Below are positions 8,535 through 15,313 of a stretch of DNA of 64,000 nt, in pieces (the stretch's first letter is position 1; every line of letters begins with the position of its first letter). The position numbers and the translations under genes were made by a program. Source of the stretch: Halostella salina (lineage in GTDB: Archaea; Halobacteriota; Halobacteria; Halobacteriales; Natronoarchaeaceae); NCBI RefSeq assembly GCF_003675855.1, contig NZ_RCIH01000007.1, positions 62,001-126,000 on the forward strand. The letters are read 5' to 3'. The notes beneath the pieces were generated by a model. It searched no databases. It saw nothing but the letters and a program-made list of their open reading frames with translations, and was not told where the DNA came from.

Positions 8535-9046
8535 CGTCTCAGGTCGTCGTCGCGGCGCAGTTCGTCGTCGATGTCCATCTGTGTGAAATCGAAGAAGTCC
8601 TCGGCGTCCGGCACCGCGACGTCCAGCACGTCGAGGTCCCGGGGGTCGCCGTTGCGGTCGAAGGCGCGCCAGTCGGTCCGGCCGTACGGCGCGCCGATGA
8701 TGATGTGTACGTCGCCCGACCCGAACGTCGCCAGGTCCGCGTCGCTCGGCCGGAGCGCGCCGTTCGGGTGCGAGTGGACCGATCCGAGCGACTTCATGTC
8801 GTTCGGTTTCATGCTCGTCTTCACGGTCGCGCTGACCGGGTTCGACTCGGTGCCGGGGATAACGACCACGTCGGTGATGACGGTCCCGTCGCGGTCGAGA
8901 CCGAGGTCGCGGGCGTCGGTCCCCCGGAGAAAGCCCATGTACTCGTTCGGGTGCGCGTCCTCCGAGGCCTCCAGCGCGAACTCGAGCGTCTCGGACGCGA
9001 TGCCGAGCAGTTCGCTCGACCGGAACAGCGACCCGAACAGGCCCAT
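8531..9046 (-). CDS. JAMM/MPN-domain metalloprotease
   Basis: The 171-residue protein has the full JAMM zinc site: an upstream Glu in [11 protein letters not shown], then [15 protein letters not shown], which supplies the two His, the Ser and the Asp. Archaeal JAMM proteins include desampylases that remove ubiquitin-like SAMP proteins; whether this one does so is inference. The ATG at 9046 ([11 protein letters not shown]) was chosen because the upstream extension has no family resemblance. It is first in a two-gene operon with ribL and is divergent from the S1/DHH gene, separated by 109 bases that carry both promoters. Confidence 0.88.
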   Translation of the reverse strand: MGLFGSLFRSSELLGIASETLEFALEASEDAHPNEYMGFLRGTDARDLGLDRDGTVITDVVVIPGTESNPVSATVKTSMKPNDMKSLGSVHSHPNGALRPSDADLATFGSGDVHIIIGAPYGRTDWRAFDRNGDPRDLDVLDVAVPDAEDFFDFTQMDIDDELRRDDDLRR

Positions 9047-9155
9047 GTCCGCCACTCGGGGACTCCGGATGCTAAACGTTCCGGATGCGGGGCGGCGCAC
9101 GGCGTCGTGTGTCTTGACAAGGGTTAAACCCGGCCGTTCCGAACGTTGTCGCAAG

Positions 9156-11045
9156 ATGACTACCGACGACGCCGGCGATTCCGCCGGCACCACTGTCTAC
9201 GATCTCGCGCCGGGCTGTACGATCGCGGATGTCGAGGAGGGCAACCGATACCTCGCCACCGTCAACGGGGTCGTCGACTACGGCGTCTTCGTCGACCTCT
9301 CGGACCACGTCTCGGGGCTCGTCCACGAGTCGAACCTCTCGGGCACGTTCGCAGTCGGCGACGAACTCGTCGTCGAACTCGAACAGGTCCGCGAGAACGG
9401 CGACGTCGCGTTCGACGCCGTCACCCTCGACGAGTACGAGGTCGAGTCCGTCGACCACGAGTACGACGTGGCCGACGCCGGGTCGCTGGAGGAGCGCGTC
9501 GGCGAGACGGTGACGCTGGAGGGCGAGGTCGTCCAGGTCAAACAGACCGGCGGCCCGACGATCTTCCACGTGCGCGACGAGACCGGGACCGTCCCCTGTG
9601 CGGCGTTCGAGGAGGCGGGCGTCCGCGCCCACCCCGAGATCGACGTCGACGACCTCGTCCGCGTCGGCGGCGACGTGGAGCGCCGCGAGGACGCGATTCA
9701 GGTCGAGGTCGACGAACTCGACGAACTCGATGGCGACGCTGCCGCCGACGTTCGCGACCGCCTCGACGCCGCGATGGCCGAACGCGCCGAACCGCACGAC
9801 GTCGACCCGCTCGTCGACTGGCCGGCCTTCGAGAAGCTCCACCCGAACCTCCGCGAGGTCGCGCAGCTGCTCCGCGAAACCGTGCTGGAGAGCCGCCCCA
9901 TCCGCGTCCGCCACCACGCCGATGGCGACGGGATGTGTGCCTCCGTCCCGGTCCAGTACGCCCTGGAGCAGTTCATCGCGGAGACTCACGAGGACCCCGA
10001 GGCCCCGCGCCACCTCCTCAAGCGCCTGCCGAGCAAGGCTCCCTTCTACGAGATGGAGGACGCCACCCGCGACCTCAACTTCGCGCTGGAGGACCGCGCC
10101 CGCCACGGGCAGAAGCTCCCCCTGCTCCTGATGCTGGACAACGGTAGCACCGCCGAGGACGTGCCCGCCTACGAGAACCTCGCGCACTACGACATCCCCA
10201 TCGCCGTCGTCGACCACCACCATCCCGACCCCGACGCCGTCGAGGACCTGCTCGACGCCCACGTCAACCCGTACCTCCACGACGAGGACTACCGCATCAC
10301 GACAGGGATGATGTGCGTCGAGCTCGCGCGGATGATCTACCCGGACATCGAGGACGAACTCAACCACGTCCCCGCCGTCGCCGGCCTCTCGGACCGCTCG
10401 AAGGCCGACGCGATGGACGACTACCTCGAACTCGCCGCCGAGGAGGGGTACGACGAGGACACCCTGCGCGACATCAGCGAGGCGCTGGACTACGAGGCCC
10501 ACTGGCTCCGCTACGACGACGGCCGCCACCTCATCAACGACGTGCTGAACGTCGACTGCGACGACGAGGACCGCCACCGCGAGCTGGTCGACTTCCTCGC
10601 CGACCGCGCCCGCGAGGACGTGGCCGACCAGCTAGACGCCGCCATGTCCCACGTCAAGCACGAGGAGCTGGACAACGGCGCGCACCTCTACCGGGTCGAC
10701 GTGGAGAACCACGCTCACCGCTTCACCTACCCCGCGCCCGGCAAGACGACCGGCGAGATCCACGACCGCAAGGTCGAGGAGACGGGCGACCCCGTCATCA
10801 CCATCGGCTACGGCCCCGACTTCGCGGTCCTGCGCTCGGACGGCGTCCGCCTCGACATCCCGACGATGGTCTCCGAACTCGACGAGGGGATCGTCGGCGG
10901 CGGCGTCAGCGGCGGCGGCCACCTCGTCGTCGGCTCGATCAAGTTCGTCCAGGGCCGTCGCGAGGAGGTGCTGGATTCGCTCGTCGAGAAGATGGCCGCC
11001 GCGGACATCGACGAGGAGCTGTCGAGCACGCTCCAGCGCGACTAG
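9156..11045 (+). CDS. S1/OB-fold and DHH-DHHA1 phosphoesterase (RecJ-like)
   Basis: The 629-residue protein begins at ATG 9156. Residues about 20-90 form an S1 RNA-binding domain (YLATVNGVVDYGVFVDLSDH), residues about 105-175 an OB-fold (EGEVVQVKQTGGPTIFHV), and the rest a DHH phosphoesterase: RVRHHADGDGM, the VVDHHHPDPDAV motif and a terminal GGGVSGGGHLVVGSIKF DHHA1 loop. This is the architecture of archaeal RecJ-like nucleases such as the GINS-associated nuclease family. The S1 domain suggests RNA or single-stranded substrate. Manganese-dependent exonuclease activity is family knowledge. Its stop overlaps that of the convergent phospholipase D-like gene by four bases. Confidence 0.9.
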   Translation: MTTDDAGDSAGTTVYDLAPGCTIADVEEGNRYLATVNGVVDYGVFVDLSDHVSGLVHESNLSGTFAVGDELVVELEQVRENGDVAFDAVTLDEYEVESVDHEYDVADAGSLEERVGETVTLEGEVVQVKQTGGPTIFHVRDETGTVPCAAFEEAGVRAHPEIDVDDLVRVGGDVERREDAIQVEVDELDELDGDAAADVRDRLDAAMAERAEPHDVDPLVDWPAFEKLHPNLREVAQLLRETVLESRPIRVRHHADGDGMCASVPVQYALEQFIAETHEDPEAPRHLLKRLPSKAPFYEMEDATRDLNFALEDRARHGQKLPLLLMLDNGSTAEDVPAYENLAHYDIPIAVVDHHHPDPDAVEDLLDAHVNPYLHDEDYRITTGMMCVELARMIYPDIEDELNHVPAVAGLSDRSKADAMDDYLELAAEEGYDEDTLRDISEALDYEAHWLRYDDGRHLINDVLNVDCDDEDRHRELVDFLADRAREDVADQLDAAMSHVKHEELDNGAHLYRVDVENHAHRFTYPAPGKTTGEIHDRKVEETGDPVITIGYGPDFAVLRSDGVRLDIPTMVSELDEGIVGGGVSGGGHLVVGSIKFVQGRREEVLDSLVEKMAAADIDEELSSTLQRD

Positions 11046-12661
11046 CCGAACTCGACTTTTCGCCGCGCGTACAGCGATGCCCCCAGCGTCGCCGCCGCGA
11101 CCCCGCCGGCAACGCCGACCGGGAGCCGCCACGCGCCGCCCCGCCAGTCCGCCCGGAACAGCCGGGCGTAGTACCCTCCGACCTCGTCGCCGACGAGGAC
11201 GACGGCGACCTCCCGGTTCGCCCGCAGCGAGTTGTTGTTCCAGTTGATGCTCCCGAGGACCACCCGCCGCTGGTCGATCACGACGCCCTTGGCGTGGATC
11301 TTCCCGTAGCGCGAGCGTGGCTCGGCGATCCGGGCCGCCAGATCCAGTCCCTCACGGTCGGCCAGGTCGTTCAGCCGACGGACCGTAGCCCGATTCTCCT
11401 CGCGGGCGTACCACGCGCTGGAAAGCAGGATCCGGACGCGGACGCCACGACGCGCGGCCGCGACCGTGGCCCGAACCGGCGGCGTGTCCAGCCCGCCGAG
11501 CGACGCCTGCTGGACAAGTACCGACTCCTCGGCCGCCGCGATCTCGCCGGTGATCCCCGACTCGGCGTTGTCCGGCGCAGTCAGCAGGCGCACGCGGTCC
11601 ACCGTCAGGTTCCGCGGCGCGAATCGCTCCGGATACGACGAGCGGTCGGCCTCGCCTGCCACTGGGTCGACGGTGTCGCGGTAGTCGGTCCACGGACGCG
11701 CGTCCCGCGCTCGCCAGTCCGACCGGAACACGGTCGCCAGTTCGGCTGCGAACTCGCCGTCCCGGACCACCGCACCCCAGCCACGGCTCGAACCGCCGCC
11801 CGTACCCGCGGGCTTCCAGTTCTCCGTCAGCACCAGCGCGCGGTCGTCGACGACCGCGTACTTCGCGTGGTAAAACCGGTAGCGAGCGTAGTCCCCGCCG
11901 ACCGCCCGCACGGTGACATCGCTCTCGGCGAGGCGGTCGAGCGCACGAACCTGCCGCGCGGACGTGCCGCCGACCGGCGCGCCGTCGACGAGGACGCGGA
12001 CCTCCACGCCGCGGTCGGCGGCACGCCGGAGCGTCCGAACGACGCGGTCCGAGGTGAGCGTGTAGCCCGCCAGCAGGATCCGGTCGTCGGCGTTCGTCAG
12101 CGCGCGGCGCGGAACGCGCGGCGAGTCGGGGAGGGCGAACGCCTCGACGGCCGTCCCACCGACGCCGACGGGGGCGTGGTCGGTCGCGCCGAACGGGACC
12201 CACTCCCCGTCGATCCGTCGCTCTCCCTCGGGCGCGTCGCGGTACGCCGCGCTGTCGACGGTGGTGTTCCCGCGACGGAGTTCGACCGTCTCGCCGCCGT
12301 TGGCGAGGGTGAGACCGTCCGGGAGCGGCAGGACCGGTGTGTCGGTGACGTTCCGCGCCGTTGCTGGGGCGGCGCTGAATGCGACCCGGCCCGAGACGGT
12401 CCGGTTCGGGAGCCGGACGGTCGCGTCGTCGTCCGCGATCGACCAGCCGGACAGGTCCGTCTCGGTGGGGAACTCGACCGCAACGTACTCGCCGCGGTCG
12501 CCGTCCGGCACGGGGTTCGGGTAGACGGCGGCGATCCGGGGATCGGCCGCCGGAGAGTGGTCGGGGTTCGGGGCGGCGGACGACGCCGCCACGCCAGCGA
12601 CGCCGCTGGCCGGGGTGAGTAACGCGACCACACAGGCGACGGCCAGCGCGTGCCGGAACAC
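11042..12661 (-). CDS. Secreted, membrane-anchored phospholipase D-like protein
   Basis: The 539-residue protein starts at GTG 12661. It has a signal peptide (ALAVACVVALLTPASGVAG), then a beta-rich region at about residues 40-130 resembling a lamin-tail domain (GEYVAVEFPTETDLSGWSI), then two PLD half-domains. Each has an HKD motif: HAKYAVVDDRALVLTENW and IHAKGVVIDQRRVVLGSINW. A hydrophobic helix (VGVAGGVAAATLGASLYA) and an ARRK end give a C-terminal anchor, so both PLD domains face outside. A substrate cannot be named; secreted nucleases and phospholipases share this fold. Confidence 0.85.
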   Translation of the reverse strand: MFRHALAVACVVALLTPASGVAGVAASSAAPNPDHSPAADPRIAAVYPNPVPDGDRGEYVAVEFPTETDLSGWSIADDDATVRLPNRTVSGRVAFSAAPATARNVTDTPVLPLPDGLTLANGGETVELRRGNTTVDSAAYRDAPEGERRIDGEWVPFGATDHAPVGVGGTAVEAFALPDSPRVPRRALTNADDRILLAGYTLTSDRVVRTLRRAADRGVEVRVLVDGAPVGGTSARQVRALDRLAESDVTVRAVGGDYARYRFYHAKYAVVDDRALVLTENWKPAGTGGGSSRGWGAVVRDGEFAAELATVFRSDWRARDARPWTDYRDTVDPVAGEADRSSYPERFAPRNLTVDRVRLLTAPDNAESGITGEIAAAEESVLVQQASLGGLDTPPVRATVAAARRGVRVRILLSSAWYAREENRATVRRLNDLADREGLDLAARIAEPRSRYGKIHAKGVVIDQRRVVLGSINWNNNSLRANREVAVVLVGDEVGGYYARLFRADWRGGAWRLPVGVAGGVAAATLGASLYARRKVEFG

Positions 12662-12700
12662 AGCGGGGCTGGCCGCCCCCTCCGATTTAAACCTGCAGGA

Positions 12701-13945
12701 TCAGACCGCCTTCTCCGCCTCGGACTGCACGCGGTACGCACGGTCGTCGGCGTAGTCGGCGACGACCTCAAGCGCGCGCTCGGTGCCGATCTGGTTGAGC
12801 GCCCACGCGGCGCTGGCCCGGACGGTGTCGGAGTCGTCGTTCTCCAGGGCGTCCGCCAGCGGTTCGACCGCGCGGGTGTCGCCGAGCAGCCCCAGCGCAC
12901 GGGCGGCGTGGCTCCGGATGGTCTCGTTGTCGGATGCGAGGTTGTCCGCGATGGGCTGGGTGGCCTCCTCGCTGCCGATTTCGCCGAGCGCCTTCATCGT
13001 CACCGTCTGCAGCCCGGGGTTGCCCTCGTCGTCGACGTAGTCGACGAGCGTGTCGACCGGCTCCTCGCTGCCGATCTTGCCGAGGATCTCGATGGCGTCC
13101 TGGTCGCGCTTGCCGGCGCGCTGGAGCATCGGGTCGACGGCCTCCTCGGGTGCCATGCGCTTGAGGGCGTCGAGCGCGTGCTCCTCCATGAAGTCCGAGT
13201 CGAACGTCTCCAGCGCGAGCAACACCATGTCGGCGCGGCCGCGCTTCATCCAGACCTTCATCGCACCCCACTCCGGCGGGTAGTCCTTCCGGTGGTCGAG
13301 CACGTCGTAGTAGCCCTGGGCCTGGAGCTGTTCGCGCACGGAGAGGTCGTCCCACGTCTCCGCGGCCTCCAGGTCGTCGGCCAGTTCGCCGGTCGCGTCG
13401 AGCAGGTCGGCGATGGTCTCCGCGTCGTCGTCGGCGTCGAGGTCGGCCGCCTCGACGGCCGTCGCGGTCTCCGCCAGCGCGTCGGTCAGCCCCTCGATCG
13501 ACTCGTCGTCGACGCTCAGCGACTCGTCGAGCGTCTCGCCGACCGTGTCGACGAACGACTCGACCGCCTCGGCGACCGCCGCTTCGCCGTCCTCGGTCCA
13601 CTCGGTGTCGGCGACGGTGGATTCGGCGTCCTCTATCTCCGCGACGACGTCCTCGGCGTAGGGGCCGCGGGCTTCCTCGAGATGGGATTCGAGGTCCTCC
13701 TTTTCGTCCGCGATTTCCTCTGCCGGCGGCTCCTCGTCCTCGTCGTCCGGCTCCGGCAGGTCGGCCGCCTCGAGGTCGGCCTCCAGCTCCTCGATCTCGG
13801 CCTCGACCTCGTCCAGGTCGTCCTCGGTCTCGGCCTCGTCGAGTCGCTCCTCGATCGCGTCGAGGCGCTCGCGGAGCGATTCGACGGTGACCGCCTCGGT
13901 CAGTTCCGTCTCCTCGGACGTCTCGTCGTCACCGTCCTCGCTCAT
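12701..13945 (-). CDS. HEAT-repeat protein with acidic coiled-coil N-terminus
   Basis: The 414-residue protein starts at ATG 13945. The first half is extremely acidic, with heptad-like stretches (RERLDAIEERLDEAE, EAEIEELEADLEA) that look like coiled coil followed by helical bundles. The second half, from about residue 245, is a run of HEAT/PBS-lyase-type repeats (IEILGKIGSEEPVDTLVDYV, MKALGEIGSEEATQPIADNL, RALGLLGDTRAVEPLADALE). These usually make protein-binding scaffolds. No enzyme motif is visible. It lies 40 bases upstream of the phospholipase-like gene on the same strand, so co-transcription is possible. Confidence 0.85.
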   Translation of the reverse strand: MSEDGDDETSEETELTEAVTVESLRERLDAIEERLDEAETEDDLDEVEAEIEELEADLEAADLPEPDDEDEEPPAEEIADEKEDLESHLEEARGPYAEDVVAEIEDAESTVADTEWTEDGEAAVAEAVESFVDTVGETLDESLSVDDESIEGLTDALAETATAVEAADLDADDDAETIADLLDATGELADDLEAAETWDDLSVREQLQAQGYYDVLDHRKDYPPEWGAMKVWMKRGRADMVLLALETFDSDFMEEHALDALKRMAPEEAVDPMLQRAGKRDQDAIEILGKIGSEEPVDTLVDYVDDEGNPGLQTVTMKALGEIGSEEATQPIADNLASDNETIRSHAARALGLLGDTRAVEPLADALENDDSDTVRASAAWALNQIGTERALEVVADYADDRAYRVQSEAEKAV

Positions 13946-14046
13946 CCTTCCACCTCCTGACGGGCGTTCCGGCCGAATTCGCGGCGCGGGGCGACCGCCG
14001 ACGGCGCACTCCGGTTCATATACCGGGAACTGCGTTCCTACGCCCC

Positions 14047-14760
14047 CTAAGCGTTTCCGTTCGCGGCCGGGTCGTCGTCCCGCCAGTAGAACCACGGGCT
14101 GAGCGTCAGGTACGCGAGGCCGAGCGTGAGCAGCGCGTACGGAAACGCCATACCGGCGACGTTCGGGAGGAGAACCGCGAGCGAGTGGACCACGCCCATC
14201 AGCAGCGCGTCACGGGCGAGGAGATCCGGGTACCGAACGGTCGACACCATCAGGTAGACGAACACTGCGGTCCCTGCGAGCAACACCTGCGGTGCGGTGA
14301 TGCCAGCGAGCACCGTCGATGCGAGGATCGTCGCCGCAAGCGTGCTCGGTGCCCCTTCGGTGTGTTTCGCCGCGGTGTCGTACGCCGTGTACATCCCGAG
14401 CCGCGTCACCGCCATGGCGACGAACAGCGCCGGCAGGCCGACAGTGAGTGCGGTCCGCGCGGTCGGGTCGCCGAGCGACAGCCCCCACGACTCGCGGACG
14501 ACGGCGACGACCACGACGGCCGGCGCGACCGCGAAGGATGCCACGTCCGCGAGCGAGTCCAGATACTCGCCGGCGGCGGAGCTCCCGGCCCACCGCGCGA
14601 CGACGCCGTCTAACCCGTCCGCGACGGCGGCGAGCAGGACGAGCCGCGCCGCGAGATCCGGGTTCCCCCCGGCGACGACGACGGCGACGAACCCGACCAT
14701 CGCGTTCGTCACGGTCACCGCGTCGGCGAGGGAGAGTCGCCCGACGAACCGGGGTTGCAT
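14047..14760 (-). CDS. pssA: CDP-alcohol phosphatidyltransferase (archaetidylserine synthase, PssA type)
   Basis: The 237-residue polytopic protein carries the CDP-alcohol phosphotransferase motif spread over DGLDGVVARWAGSS and GEYLDSLADVASF, supplying all the conserved Asp and Arg residues. Several membrane helices follow. Haloarchaeal proteins of this type join CDP-archaeol to serine; the product, after decarboxylation to archaetidylethanolamine, is tied to archaeosortase-dependent protein anchoring in Haloferax. That link is known from the family and not shown here. The gene is divergent from the halocyanin gene, 93 bases apart. Confidence 0.88.
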   Translation of the reverse strand: MQPRFVGRLSLADAVTVTNAMVGFVAVVVAGGNPDLAARLVLLAAVADGLDGVVARWAGSSAAGEYLDSLADVASFAVAPAVVVVAVVRESWGLSLGDPTARTALTVGLPALFVAMAVTRLGMYTAYDTAAKHTEGAPSTLAATILASTVLAGITAPQVLLAGTAVFVYLMVSTVRYPDLLARDALLMGVVHSLAVLLPNVAGMAFPYALLTLGLAYLTLSPWFYWRDDDPAANGNA

Positions 14761-14853
14761 ATGCTCGGGGTTGCAGGGGCCGTCCTTACGTTTTTATGTT
14801 CTCCCCGCCGCCGAACCGGCGAGCCTTTGTCCCCGCCGTCCCGAGTCGGGACT

Positions 14854-15282
14854 ATGAAGCGCCGCACGTACCTCGCTACCCTGAGCGCCGGAGGCGCTGC
14901 CGGCCTCTCGGGCTGTCTCGCGAGCCTCGGCTCCGCCGGCGAGTCCTGTGACGGGAACTGTGATATCGGGATGACCGCGATGGACTTCGACCCACAGGAG
15001 TACGAGGTGAGCGTCGGCGACACCGTCGTCTGGAAGAACACGAGTTCGAAGGGCCACACCGTCACCGCCTACGAGAACCAGATCCCCGACGACGCCGACT
15101 ACTTCGCCTCCGGCGGGTTCGACTCCGAGTCCGCCGCCCGCGACGGCTGGCGGAGCAGCGAGGGGCTGCTCACGTCCGGCGACACGTACGAGCACACCTT
15201 CGAGGTCGCCGGCGAGTACGGCTACGTCTGCCTGCCCCACGAGAACAGCAGTATGGTCGGGACGATCGTCGTCACCGAGTAG
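14854..15282 (+). CDS. Halocyanin-like blue copper lipoprotein
   Basis: The 142-residue protein starts at ATG 14854. A Tat-type signal (KRRTYLATLSAGGAAGLSGC) ends in a lipobox Cys, so it is probably lipid-anchored on the outer face. The plastocyanin-like domain supplies the type 1 copper ligands: His in SSKGHTVTAYE and the Cys, His and Met of YVCLPHENSSMVG. An insert of about 30 residues (DADYFASGGFDSESAARDGW) between the first His and the Cys is typical of haloarchaeal members. It would shuttle electrons at the membrane surface. Confidence 0.93.
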   Translation: MKRRTYLATLSAGGAAGLSGCLASLGSAGESCDGNCDIGMTAMDFDPQEYEVSVGDTVVWKNTSSKGHTVTAYENQIPDDADYFASGGFDSESAARDGWRSSEGLLTSGDTYEHTFEVAGEYGYVCLPHENSSMVGTIVVTE

Positions 15283-15313
15283 CCGCCCGCCCGGGAGTCA
15301 GCATGTCGCCCCG

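Noticed and set aside
8076-9155. Extension of the S1/DHH frame upstream over ribL and the JAMM gene
   Set aside because: The extra 360 codons are antisense to two clear genes and do not resemble any protein; the S1 domain starts just after ATG 9156.
10313-12622. A 769-codon plus-strand open frame over the S1/DHH end and the phospholipase D-like gene
   Set aside because: Arg/Pro-rich translation caused by high GC at third positions of overlapping genes; real genes occupy both strands there.
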